From Ruminococcus sp. (GTDB lineage Bacteria > Bacillota > Clostridia > Oscillospirales > Acutalibacteraceae), in the NCBI GenBank assembly GCA_004555265.1, contig SFIQ01000003.1, forward strand, positions 62,001 through 126,000: a stretch of DNA of 64,000 nt, given 5' to 3'. Positions within the stretch are counted from its first letter, which is position 1; each line of letters begins with the position of its first letter. This document shows positions 51,755 through 60,670 of the stretch, one piece after another. The notes beneath the pieces are model-generated. The model did no database searches. It was not told where the DNA came from and worked only from the letters and a program-made list of their open reading frames with translations. Both the position numbers and the translations under genes were made by a program.

Positions 51755-51810
51755 ACCTTACTCCTGTCTGTTTTTATTTTTTATATAAACTCTGCCGGAT
51801 TCGGCAAATT

Positions 51811-53238
51811 TTATAACGGGGAATTTTGCAGTTCGCCTTTCACCACCCACGCGCCCACATCCGTAACGGTTACGCGGCCGTAAGTGCCGATCAGGCTTTC
51901 CTCGCCTGCAAATTCAATGACGACATTGCCGTCCGTTCGCCCGCACAGCGCGCCGTTTCGGTTTTTTGCCGTGCTTTCGACCAAAACGGTATAGGTTTTG
52001 CCGAGCATATCATTTGTACGGCGGGCGGCGATTTCCTCTTGCGCGTCGCACAGTTCTTGAAACCAACGGGTTTTCTCCTCGTGCGGCACGGGGTCGGGCA
52101 TTTCAGCCGCTTTTGTGCCCTTGCGCGGGGAGAAAATAAAGGTGAACAGCGAGGTAAATTCCACCTCTCGAATGAGCGAAACGGTATCTTGAAATTCTTC
52201 GTAGGTTTCGCCGGGGAAGCCGACTATGACATCGCTTGTCAACGACAAATCGGGGATTTTTTCTTTGGCATAAGATACCAAATCCAAATATTTTTCACGC
52301 GTGTAATGCCGATTCATTTCTTTTAACACGCGGTTGTTGCCCGACTGAAACGGCAAATGCAGGTGCTTTGAGACCTTGTCACATTCGGCGATGGTGTCAA
52401 TCAGTTCCTTGGTGCAATCTTTCGGGTGCGAGGTCATAAAGCGGATTTTAAAGTCGCCGTCCAACGCATTTAACGCGCGCAACAACGCAGCAAAATTCAT
52501 CGGATTTTGATTGTGCTTACCGTAGGAATTGACATTTTGCCCCAACAGCGTGATTTCTTTGTACCCTGCCGCGATAATCTCTTTCGCCTCGGCAATCACT
52601 TCCTCCGGCTCGCGGCTGCGCTCCCGCGCGCGGACATACGGCACAATGCAGTAAGTGCAGAAGTTGTCGCACCCATACATAATCGGCAGCCACGCCTTTA
52701 CGCCGCCGTCGCGGTACACGGGCAACCCCTCGGCGATTTCGCCGTCCGTTTCGGGCGCACAAACCACGCGCTTGCCGCCTGTGAGCGTTTGGTAAAGCAG
52801 TTGCGGCACAAGGTGCAAGGCGTGCGTGCCGAACACCAAATTCACAAACGGATAACTTTGATAAATTTTATCGCGGATATGCGCTTGCTGCATCATACAA
52901 CCGCACAGCGCGATGATTAAATCGGGCTTTGCTTTTTTGTAGCGTTTAATCGCGCCGACATTGCCGAACACTCTGTCCTCGGCGTGCTCCCGCACGGCAC
53001 AGGTGTTGTAAAGAATGAAATCCGCTTGTGCCACATCGTCACAAAGCACATAGCCCATTTCGAGCAGTTGCCCGATGATGCGTTCGCTGTCCGCTACATT
53101 GCCCTGACAGCCGTAGGTGTGCACAAAGGCTTTTGGGGGGGCAGTCGGATATTTTGCTTCCAATATCTCGCGCACGCGTTGAATATAATCGCGCTGACGT
53201 GCCAATTCCGTCTCGGAAATTACAGTTGTTTTTACCAC
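51811..53238 (-). CDS. miaB: tRNA-2-methylthio-N6-dimethylallyladenosine synthase
   Basis: 475 residues from GTG 53238 (AGGAGAATTCT upstream). The N-terminal UPF0004 domain is present (HTYGCQGNVADSERI). The radical SAM cluster is CDNFCTYCIVP, and a C-terminal TRAM domain follows (YTVLVESTAKNRNGALCGRTDG). It adds the methylthio group at A37 after MiaA. Confidence 0.97.
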   Translation of the reverse strand: MVKTTVISETELARQRDYIQRVREILEAKYPTAPPKAFVHTYGCQGNVADSERIIGQLLEMGYVLCDDVAQADFILYNTCAVREHAEDRVFGNVGAIKRYKKAKPDLIIALCGCMMQQAHIRDKIYQSYPFVNLVFGTHALHLVPQLLYQTLTGGKRVVCAPETDGEIAEGLPVYRDGGVKAWLPIMYGCDNFCTYCIVPYVRARERSREPEEVIAEAKEIIAAGYKEITLLGQNVNSYGKHNQNPMNFAALLRALNALDGDFKIRFMTSHPKDCTKELIDTIAECDKVSKHLHLPFQSGNNRVLKEMNRHYTREKYLDLVSYAKEKIPDLSLTSDVIVGFPGETYEEFQDTVSLIREVEFTSLFTFIFSPRKGTKAAEMPDPVPHEEKTRWFQELCDAQEEIAARRTNDMLGKTYTVLVESTAKNRNGALCGRTDGNVVIEFAGEESLIGTYGRVTVTDVGAWVVKGELQNSPL

Positions 53239-53252
53239 AGAATTCTCCTAAA

Positions 53253-54191
53253 TTATGCCAAATAAATCGAATGTAACCACGAGAGCACATCGTTGTAAAC
53301 GGTTTCGTAGTTGTCCTCAAACAAAACCTCGTGGCGGTCACCGGGATACAAAATCACCGTCGGCTCACGCCCGGCAAGCACCAAATTGTCCGCCACGGCA
53401 AGCGTTCCCTTGCCGTTGAAACCGACGGGATCGTTTGCGCCCGAGAAAATCATCACGGGCAAATTCTCAGGCACTTTATATGCCCAATCCTTTTGCGCGC
53501 ACTCGCACGCGAGCGCGTACATATCGCGGTAGCCGCCCAAGGTAAGCGGGAAACCGCACAGCGGGTCATTCATATAGTTTTCCTGATTTTGCTTGTTTTT
53601 GCTAATCCACGCAACGGGCGACGCATTTTTCTCTTTTGCGGCAAGGTTACCCGCCGCGTTAAAGAGATTGCCGAGCACATGCGCGTCCGCCTTGGCGCCG
53701 AAACGCTCGCACGCCGCCGCAAACACGGGCTGTAAAACATCCGCCGCCGCGGGCAGTTCCGCCGTGCCGCAGTAAATGACGCCGTTTAATTCATAGCCGA
53801 AATGCGCGGTATACACACGCGCGCACAAAGAGCCCATACTGTGCCCGAACAGAAAATAGGGCAGGTTCGGATATTTCTTTTTCATAATTTTGGTGAGGAT
53901 ATGCATATCGTCCACCAAGCGTTTGTCGCCGTTATATTCGTCAAAATAGCCGTAGTCCTCGTCGGAATTGACAGATTTGCCGTGCCCTAAGTGGTCGTTG
54001 CCGCAAACCACAAAACCGTTCGCCGCGAGAAAACGCGCAAAATCGTCATAGCGTTCAATATGCTCCGCCATACCGTGGGCAATCTGAAATACGCCGACGG
54101 GGGTTAAATCTTCCTCTTTCCAAATGAGGGTATGGATTTTATTGCGCCCCGTGGACGAGTTGAAATAGGCCTCGGTCTTTACAATCGCCAT
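53253..54191 (-). CDS. alpha/beta hydrolase, lysophospholipase/monoglyceride-lipase type
   Basis: 312 residues from the ATG at 54191 (GGAGGTATTTTT). It has the oxyanion region VFQIAHGMAEHIERYDDFA, nucleophile elbow LFGHSMGS, Asp in SGANDPVG and His in GDRHEVLFEDNYE. This is the serine-aquaporin-type S33/lysophospholipase pattern. It lies 14 bases upstream of miaB, so it may be co-transcribed. Confidence 0.93.
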   Translation of the reverse strand: MAIVKTEAYFNSSTGRNKIHTLIWKEEDLTPVGVFQIAHGMAEHIERYDDFARFLAANGFVVCGNDHLGHGKSVNSDEDYGYFDEYNGDKRLVDDMHILTKIMKKKYPNLPYFLFGHSMGSLCARVYTAHFGYELNGVIYCGTAELPAAADVLQPVFAAACERFGAKADAHVLGNLFNAAGNLAAKEKNASPVAWISKNKQNQENYMNDPLCGFPLTLGGYRDMYALACECAQKDWAYKVPENLPVMIFSGANDPVGFNGKGTLAVADNLVLAGREPTVILYPGDRHEVLFEDNYETVYNDVLSWLHSIYLA

Positions 54192-54385
54192 AAAAATACC
54201 TCCAAAATACACTGCGGCAGTTTTCTGCCTTTACAGATATTTATACAAATACATATAATAGCACAAAAACTCCGATTTGTCACTCCTTTTCTCGGTTTTT
54301 GCAAAATTTCGGGTTTTGTGTGGAATTTGCCCAAAACCGTAAAGAGAAGTGTCGGAAAAAACGGCTTTTTCACGACGAAAAAGCA

Positions 54386-54414
54386 TTGCGGCAAATGATA
54401 AAATATGCTAAAAT
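54386..54414 (+). promoter_or_regulatory. promoter of the SCP2 gene
   Basis: TTGCGG (54386-54391), 17 bases, TAAAAT (54409-54414). Confidence 0.6.
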
Positions 54415-54446
54415 AAGCACAAATATTATGAAAGGCGGTTAGGAAC

Positions 54447-54770
54447 ATGACATATGAACAGGTCGTTGCCAAGGTAAAGGCAAAATATGCGGATGTTGAC
54501 GCGTCTTCCGTGCAGGGCACGGTTGCCATTCAGGTGAATTTGGTCGGCAAAAATGTGGAAGGTATTTTCTACATTGAAGCCAAAGACGGCAAAGTCAATG
54601 TTGAGCCGTATGACTACCACGACAACAAAGCGATTGTCACCGTAAACCCGACCAATCTTTTGAAGATTTTGGACGGCAAAATGAACCCCGTGATTGCCTA
54701 CACTACCGGCAAAGTTTCCATTGCAGGCGACCCCGGCGCAGTTCTGCAACTGATTGAGTTGGCAAAATAA
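54447..54770 (+). CDS. SCP2-like sterol/lipid-carrier domain protein
   Basis: 107 residues forming one SCP2 domain (VQGTVAIQVNLVGKNVEGIFYIEAKDGKVNVEPY, GKVSIAGDPGAVLQLIELAK). SCP2 domains bind lipids or acyl compounds in a hydrophobic pocket. It has its own promoter, an AAAGGCGGTTAGGAAC site and a strong terminator. A partner cannot be inferred. Confidence 0.9.
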   Translation: MTYEQVVAKVKAKYADVDASSVQGTVAIQVNLVGKNVEGIFYIEAKDGKVNVEPYDYHDNKAIVTVNPTNLLKILDGKMNPVIAYTTGKVSIAGDPGAVLQLIELAK

Positions 54771-54795
54771 GAAACGCATACACGGCAAAAAGCAC

Positions 54796-54837
54796 CCCGC
54801 CGCAAATTCGGAAAACGAGTTTGCGGCGGGTTTTTTG
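54796..54837 (+). terminator. terminator after the SCP2 gene
   Basis: CCCGCCGCAAA pairs with TTTGCGGCGGG around a 13-base loop and is followed by six T residues. Confidence 0.9.
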
Positions 54838-54856
54838 TGCGGATATAAGGATTTGT

Positions 54857-55100
54857 GTTGCAGGGGCGATTCCTCTGTCACCCGTTTTGGTCATGCTGCG
54901 GCACAACCGAAGAATCTCGTTTGATAGAAATTCTGTTTGCGGTGATTGAGATTCTTCGCTTCGCGCAGAAGAACAAATTGTATTTTGTGCGTGTAGGGAA
55001 CGGTCTTGACCGTTCCGCGAAATGACATCGCTTTTTGTCGGGCGAACACAGTTCGCCCCTACGAATTGTAGGGAACGACCTAAGTGTCGTTCCCTACGCT
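54857..55100. repeat. intergenic repeat island 2
   Basis: The 389-base gap to uxaC holds a diverged copy of the element in island 1 (CATGCTGCGGCACAACCGAAG, ending near 54980). It also holds palindromes at about 54996-55016 (GGAACGGTCTTGACCGTTCC), 55040-55059 and 55068-55097. The last has perfect 12-base arms starting GTAGGGAACGAC. Confidence 0.8.
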
Positions 55101-55159
55101 CGCATTGCAGTTTGCCCGTTCCGTTAAACACCCCCACAAACCCCAATTTGCAAGAAAGA

Positions 55160-56566
55160 TTATGCCTCCAACCCGAAATACTTCGCGGCGTTGTTATAGG
55201 AAATATCCGTAACTACTTGCGACAGGAATTCAATATCGGCGGGGTATTTCCCCTCCTCGACCAAATCGCCGATGAGTTCGCACAGAATGCGGCGGAAATA
55301 CTCGTGGCGCGGATAGGAAAGGAAGGAACGCGAATCCGTCACCATACCGACGAATTTGCCCAAAACCCCGAGATTTGCGAGCGTTTTCATCTGCTCGCGC
55401 ATACCGTCGTAATTGTCGTTAAACCACCACGCCGAGCCAAACTGGATTTTGGACGGAATTTCGTCGCTTTGGAAATTGCCGAGCATCGTGCCTAACACAT
55501 AATTGTCTTTCGGATTTAAGGTGAACAACACGGTTTTCGGCAAATTGCCTTTGCAATCGAGCGCATTCAAAAGCCCCGAAAGCCCTTTGGCGATTTCGCG
55601 GTCATCTATGGAGTCAAAGCCCGTGTCCGCGCCGAGACGCGCAAACATCCGGCTGTTGTTGTTGCGCATCGGGCCGATGTGCAGTTCCATTGCCCAGCCG
55701 CGGCGCGCATATTCCGCGCCCAAAAACAGCATCAGCGCGGTGCGGTATTTATCCGTTTCTTCGATGGTGAACGAACCGCCGAGCAAGCCTTTTTTGAATA
55801 TTTTTTCGACTTCCGAATCGGTTGCCGGCGCATACGGCACATAGGTGAACGCGTGGTCGGACGCGCAGCAGCCGTTTTCTTGGAACCAATCCATACGCTC
55901 GCGCAACGCGTCTTTCAACTCGCGGAATGTGTGAATTTCACGCCCAACCGCCTTTTCCATTGCCGCAATCCACGGAATAAAACTCGGCAATTCGATACCG
56001 AGCGCCTTGTCGGGACGAAATGCGGGCAACACACGGCATTTGAAATTCTTTTCTTTTTGCAGCAAGACATGGTATTCCAGCGTGTCGGCGGGGTCGTCGG
56101 TGGTGCAGACGCACGCAACATTGGATTTTTCAATCAATTCGCGCGGGGTAAAGCCGCCCGCTTTGATTTTTTCGTTGCATTTTTGATAGATTTCGTCGGC
56201 GGTTTTTTCCGACAGCGGCGTTTCCACGCCGAAATACCGCTGTAATTCGAGGTGCGTCCAATGGTACATCGGGTTGCCGATGCAGTACGGCAGGCTAGAA
56301 GCAAATGCGCGAAATTTTTCTTTTCCCGGCTTTTTGCCTGTGATATAGTCCTCGGAAACCCCGCACGAGCGCATGACGCGCCATTTGTAATGGTCGCCTG
56401 ACAGCCACAGTTCCGCAATATCGGCAGGCTGTTTGTTCTCGTAAATCTCTTTGGGCGACAGGTGGCAGTGCCAATCGAAAATCGGCGTTTTTTCCGCGCC
56501 TTTTTTATAAATATCCTTTGCCGTTTTGGTGGTTAAAAGGAAATCCTTATCCATAAATTTCTTCAT
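55160..56566 (-). CDS. uxaC: glucuronate (uronate) isomerase
   Basis: 468 residues of the amidohydrolase-fold UxaC family, starting MKKFMDKDFLLTTKTAK with the metal-ligand His pair in DWHCHLSPKE. The conserved GNPMYHWTHLELQRYFG and GSAWWFNDNYDGMREQM are also present. It isomerises glucuronate to fructuronate or galacturonate to tagaturonate. A GGACGGAGAAGC site precedes the ATG. The neighbouring GH2 and GPH genes suggest free uronate is produced from glycosides. Confidence 0.97.
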   Translation of the reverse strand: MKKFMDKDFLLTTKTAKDIYKKGAEKTPIFDWHCHLSPKEIYENKQPADIAELWLSGDHYKWRVMRSCGVSEDYITGKKPGKEKFRAFASSLPYCIGNPMYHWTHLELQRYFGVETPLSEKTADEIYQKCNEKIKAGGFTPRELIEKSNVACVCTTDDPADTLEYHVLLQKEKNFKCRVLPAFRPDKALGIELPSFIPWIAAMEKAVGREIHTFRELKDALRERMDWFQENGCCASDHAFTYVPYAPATDSEVEKIFKKGLLGGSFTIEETDKYRTALMLFLGAEYARRGWAMELHIGPMRNNNSRMFARLGADTGFDSIDDREIAKGLSGLLNALDCKGNLPKTVLFTLNPKDNYVLGTMLGNFQSDEIPSKIQFGSAWWFNDNYDGMREQMKTLANLGVLGKFVGMVTDSRSFLSYPRHEYFRRILCELIGDLVEEGKYPADIEFLSQVVTDISYNNAAKYFGLEA

Positions 56567-56634
56567 GCTTCTCCGTCCTTTACGCTGTGAAATTCAGATG
56601 TAGATATTTTACCCCAAAAACCGAGTGCGGTCAA

Positions 56635-56666
56635 GAAAAAGCCTCCCGAAATCATAATTCGGGAGA
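56635..56666 (-). terminator. terminator after the GH2 gene
   Basis: Minus-strand CTCCCGAA/TTCGGGAG stem followed by a CTTTTTC run. Confidence 0.75.
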
Positions 56667-56693
56667 CTTTTGCAGTTTTGGGAAAATTACAGC

Positions 56694-56722
56694 CGTAAAA
56701 AGGGGACTGTCCCCTTTTTACG
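56694..56722. repeat. 29-base perfect palindrome just after the GH2 stop
   Basis: CGTAAAAAGGGGAC, a central T, then GTCCCCTTTTTACG. It has arms of 14 bases and a U-run on either strand. It may act as a terminator or be a REP-like element. Its end is four bases from the GH2 stop codon. Confidence 0.75.
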
Positions 56723-56726
56723 AAAT

Positions 56727-58961
56727 TTACGGCTTTTTGATTTGGTTGAGTGCGGCGTTCAGCCCCAAAAGTTGCTCTTTGGTGACTTTGATGCCCGCTG
56801 TGCCCAGCAAATTTGTCAAACGAATGACGGTAAAGCCGCCCATCATTTGCATCATACCCTCGTTCATCTCAAAGCCTGCCGCCATACCGCCTGCGGCGCT
56901 CTGCATTTGCGCCATCATACCACCGAACAGTTGTGCGCCTGCGGGGCAAGCTAAAATATCGCTCAATTTGTCGTTTAAGGAGAAATAGCCGTCGGGTGCG
57001 GTGATATCGAACCAATTGAGAATGGCACCCTTTTCTTTCAGGCGATAGTCCTCGTTAAAGGTATCCACCTTGCGGATAACGCTTTCGTCCTTGCAGTCGC
57101 CTGCCACGGCGGTAAGGGTTGTTTCGCCGCTGTTGGGCACATCAAAATAGAAGAAATGCACATCGCTTGCCTGTTTGCCCAAACTCTTGCCGTTTGCGAA
57201 CAGTTCCACTTCGGGGAGATTGGAATAAACGGTCACTTTGGTGGTATCCTCCACCCGATCCACATAGCGTTTGCCGCAAATGTGGACAAACGGTTCATCG
57301 GAAAGCCACGCTTTGTAGGCATAGAACGAATCCTTTTTATATTTGCGGTCAAAGGTGACAAGGCCTTTGTGGTTCTGCCCGTTTTCGCCGCCCTCGTTGC
57401 GTGCGTCCGCGCCGAAATCAAACATATTCCAAACGTGCGTTGCCCAAATATACTCTCTTGTAAAGAGTTGTTTAATCAATTCCTCGTGGTAATATGCCTG
57501 ATACTCCTCGGTGTAGTCGCCCTGCGTGGGGTTGGAGGTGTGCCAATTCAGCGCCTCACAGCCGTATTCGCTCATTCCCACGGGGATATTCGGAAATTCG
57601 GCGTGGAATTTGTCAAACCACGGACCGTTCATGGAGGTGTCGCCGCCGTACCAGCCGAAATAGTGGTTGAAAGACAGCACATCGGGCACTTGCAGGTATG
57701 CGTCGTGAATATCGCACATGGAAACCACCGCTACCGTAGTTAAGCGGGTTTTATCCATTTCGTGTACCAAATCGTTGAGCATTTTATGGTTATCCACCAA
57801 ATCCGCGTCCGAGCCGTTCATGGAAATTTCGTTGGAGAGCCCCCAAACCACAATGGACGGGTGGTTGTAATTCTGCGTGATCAGTTCTTTCATCTGGGAA
57901 ACGGTATTTTCACGCCCTGTTGGCATATGCTTTGAAATATAGGGAATTTCCGCCCAGATAACAAGGCCGTTTTCGTCGCACAAATCATAGAAATATTGGT
58001 CGTGCTGATAATGCGCCAAGCGAATGGTATTTGCGCCCATTTCACAAATCAGTTCCATATCCTCTTTGTGGTGCTCGGGCAACAGCGCATTGCCCAAACC
58101 CCAACGGTCCTGATGGCGGGAAACGCCACGCAAGGGATAGGAAACGCCGTTTAAGAAGAAGCCTTTTTCGGGGTCGATTTTGAAGGTGCGGCAACCGAAA
58201 CGGGCAGAGACAGTATCAAGCACCTCGCCGCCCTCGCAAAGCTCGGCAATAGCGGTGTAAAGATACGGGTCTTTTCTGCCGTTCCAAAGGTGAACCTTCG
58301 GAATTTCTACCGTGACCTTCGGGCTGTCTGCCGCGGTTTCGGCTGTGGCAACCGAGTTGCCCGCTTTATCAAGCACGGTGTATTTTATAGTCTGCCCTGC
58401 TTTGGCGTCCGTCAAATAGGTTTCGATTTCCACATCTGCTTTGTCGCCGTTTACGGTAGGCGTTACGGCAATACCGGGCCCGCCGTAATACGCCAAATCA
58501 AAGTGGGAATTGCTGACGGCAATCAGGTTGACATCACGGTACAATCCGCCGTAAAAAGTGAAATCCGCCATTTGCGGGTAAACACGGTCATTTTCTGCGT
58601 TATCTACCGCCACGGCAATCTGTGTGCCTTTTTTCAGTTGGTCGGTAATTTCCACACGGAAAGTTGAGTAGCCGCCGTCATGGTGGGCAAGTTTTTCGCC
58701 GTTTACATACACATCGGCAGAAGAATTTGCGCCATTCAATTCAAGATAATATCTGTCCGCTGCGGGGATTTCTTCACGGTCAAGGGTTTTCACATACATA
58801 CAAGTGCCGCGGTAATAATCGTTGCCGCCGTCCTGCCCGTCAATGGCGTTCCAAGTATGGGGAAGATTTACAAAATCCCAATCGGCAGGTACTTCTGCGG
58901 GCACGGCGGACACGCCCTTGCGAAATGCCCATTTGCGGTTGATATTTAAAACTTTTCTCAT
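56727..58961 (-). CDS. GH2 glycoside hydrolase, beta-galactosidase or beta-glucuronidase
   Basis: 744 residues in the GH2 order: sugar-binding domain (VNLPHTWNAIDGQDGGNDYYRGTC), immunoglobulin-like domain, then the TIM barrel with acid/base Glu in GLSNEIS and nucleophile in GMSEYGCEA, then a domain with NHKGLVTFDRKYKKD. The N-x-K element is also seen in beta-glucuronidases, but both activities are possible. The last about 70 residues (GMMAQMQSAAGGMAAGFEMN) form a Met-rich helical extension of unknown role. No signal peptide, so intracellular. Uronate isomerase and a GPH symporter lie on either side, favouring beta-glucuronoside use. Confidence 0.93.
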   Translation of the reverse strand: MRKVLNINRKWAFRKGVSAVPAEVPADWDFVNLPHTWNAIDGQDGGNDYYRGTCMYVKTLDREEIPAADRYYLELNGANSSADVYVNGEKLAHHDGGYSTFRVEITDQLKKGTQIAVAVDNAENDRVYPQMADFTFYGGLYRDVNLIAVSNSHFDLAYYGGPGIAVTPTVNGDKADVEIETYLTDAKAGQTIKYTVLDKAGNSVATAETAADSPKVTVEIPKVHLWNGRKDPYLYTAIAELCEGGEVLDTVSARFGCRTFKIDPEKGFFLNGVSYPLRGVSRHQDRWGLGNALLPEHHKEDMELICEMGANTIRLAHYQHDQYFYDLCDENGLVIWAEIPYISKHMPTGRENTVSQMKELITQNYNHPSIVVWGLSNEISMNGSDADLVDNHKMLNDLVHEMDKTRLTTVAVVSMCDIHDAYLQVPDVLSFNHYFGWYGGDTSMNGPWFDKFHAEFPNIPVGMSEYGCEALNWHTSNPTQGDYTEEYQAYYHEELIKQLFTREYIWATHVWNMFDFGADARNEGGENGQNHKGLVTFDRKYKKDSFYAYKAWLSDEPFVHICGKRYVDRVEDTTKVTVYSNLPEVELFANGKSLGKQASDVHFFYFDVPNSGETTLTAVAGDCKDESVIRKVDTFNEDYRLKEKGAILNWFDITAPDGYFSLNDKLSDILACPAGAQLFGGMMAQMQSAAGGMAAGFEMNEGMMQMMGGFTVIRLTNLLGTAGIKVTKEQLLGLNAALNQIKKP

Positions 58962-59026
58962 TCGTTTTCGCTCCTTATCGTTTTAAAAAACTGTCGGCAG
59001 ACCTGCCGCCGACAGTTTTGCTGTTT

Positions 59027-60445
59027 TTATTTTTCTTCGTTTTCGTGTTTGGCTTTCAGCGCCTCGACATTTTCATCGACCTGCTTTTTGTGGAGCGGAT
59101 ACCAGAACCACAACACGAGGGCAAGCGCTATGAAGCCGACGGCGGGCACAAGCGTGGAGATATTGTAAATCCCGCCCAGAACCTTATCGGTTTGCGCCAT
59201 TCCCTGCTGTGCGGCGCTTTCGCTGTACCCGATTGCCGAAAGCAACCAGCCGGAAAGTCCTGCCGCCAAAGCCTGACCGAGTTTTCTGGCAAAGGAATAG
59301 AGTGCATACACAGAGCCATCTTCACGGATACCGTTTTTAAGCTCGGAATAGTCGATAACATCGGTGATGAGTGCCCAGCAAACCATAGAGAACACGCCAA
59401 GCCCCAACCAGCAGAGCATTTGAAGCCCCACATACACCCAAACATTTTCAGGGCGTACAACAAACATCACGACACAAATTGCGCCGGCAAACAAGTTGGA
59501 AACAATGCTGACCTCTGCCTTGCCGAATTTTTTGGCAAGCGGCTTTGCTACGACGGCGGCAACAAGCATACCGACCATCATCATTAAGGTGGAAGCGGAC
59601 TGCGCTTTTGCGCTGTTGTAGTATTCGGGGAACACATAGCCCGCCATATTCTGCATGGTCAGCTGCGCCAACAGCATAACCACGGACGCAACGATAATGG
59701 AAAGCAACGCACGGTTTGTAAATGCGTTTTTGAGCATCTGCCCGACAGAGTTATTCTCGAACACATCTTCGGAAACTTCGGGGCGCACACGCTCTGTAAC
59801 CATGTTATAGCAAAGCAGATAGCAGAGAATTGCCAAAACGGAGAACACGCCTGCGGCAAGCGTTACACGGCTGCCGACCAAAATTTCTTTGCCTGTTTCT
59901 GCGCTCTTTTCATATGCAATCAAGGGAAGACCTACGCCGATTACCATCCCCGCGAGCATACCGCCCATGGTGCGGAAGGTGGAAAGGGACTGACGGTCGC
60001 CGGGGTCTGCGGAAATTGCCGAAGCCATAGAACCGTAAGGAATGTTAATCGAGGTGTAGAACACCGAGCCCCAAAGGATATAAGTAATCACCAAATACCC
60101 GATTTTAATACCTTGGGGTGCGCCTGCCAATGCGCCTTGGTACATTAAGAACGATGCAATGGCAACCGGACCGCACATTCTTAAAATCCACGGTTTGAAT
60201 TTGCCGTTTTTGTTGCCCTTGTGGCGGTCGCAAATTCTGCCCATTGTAACATCTGTAAATGCGTCCACAAAACGGGCAATCATCATTACCGTACCCACAA
60301 CGCCTGCGCTGACGCCCATCACATCGGTGTAAAACTTCATCAAAATCATCGTAGAGAGGATAAATGTGAAGTCGTTGCCGAAGTCGCCGAACATATAGCC
60401 CAACTTGTCGCGAATCCCGAAAGGTCTGACAGCTTGTTTTTCCAT
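59027..60445 (-). CDS. GPH-family sugar:cation symporter
   Basis: 472 residues from the ATG at 60445 (GAGGGA seven bases upstream). Twelve hydrophobic helices and the GPH markers DKLGYMFGDFGNDFTF, RFVDAFTDVTMGRICDRHKG are present, ending with a cytosolic Lys/Glu tail. It imports glycosides, pentosides or hexuronides with a cation. Divergent from the AraC gene and upstream of the GH2 gene, it is the likely import step of the locus. Confidence 0.93.
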   Translation of the reverse strand: MEKQAVRPFGIRDKLGYMFGDFGNDFTFILSTMILMKFYTDVMGVSAGVVGTVMMIARFVDAFTDVTMGRICDRHKGNKNGKFKPWILRMCGPVAIASFLMYQGALAGAPQGIKIGYLVITYILWGSVFYTSINIPYGSMASAISADPGDRQSLSTFRTMGGMLAGMVIGVGLPLIAYEKSAETGKEILVGSRVTLAAGVFSVLAILCYLLCYNMVTERVRPEVSEDVFENNSVGQMLKNAFTNRALLSIIVASVVMLLAQLTMQNMAGYVFPEYYNSAKAQSASTLMMMVGMLVAAVVAKPLAKKFGKAEVSIVSNLFAGAICVVMFVVRPENVWVYVGLQMLCWLGLGVFSMVCWALITDVIDYSELKNGIREDGSVYALYSFARKLGQALAAGLSGWLLSAIGYSESAAQQGMAQTDKVLGGIYNISTLVPAVGFIALALVLWFWYPLHKKQVDENVEALKAKHENEEK

Positions 60446-60595
60446 AAGACTTTCCCTCATCTTTCCTAAAAATTCCCATTACAAATCATATTCTTTGTTG
60501 AAAACGCCGAATATGCTTTGTTTATATTTTAACAAATGCATTGTCTTTTTGTTAGGAATTTTTTTGCCTTTTCTCGTAAAATTTTTGTTTAATAT

Positions 60596-60623
60596 TGATT
60601 TTTGCCAAAAATTGTACGATAAT
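60596..60623 (+). promoter_or_regulatory. possible promoter of the AraC regulator
   Basis: TTGATT (60596-60601), 16 bases, GATAAT (60618-60623), about 50 bases upstream of the start codon. Confidence 0.45.
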
Positions 60624-60670
60624 AAGAATGGTTTTTATGCAAAAGCAAGTACATTGAGAGGAGAATTGCC

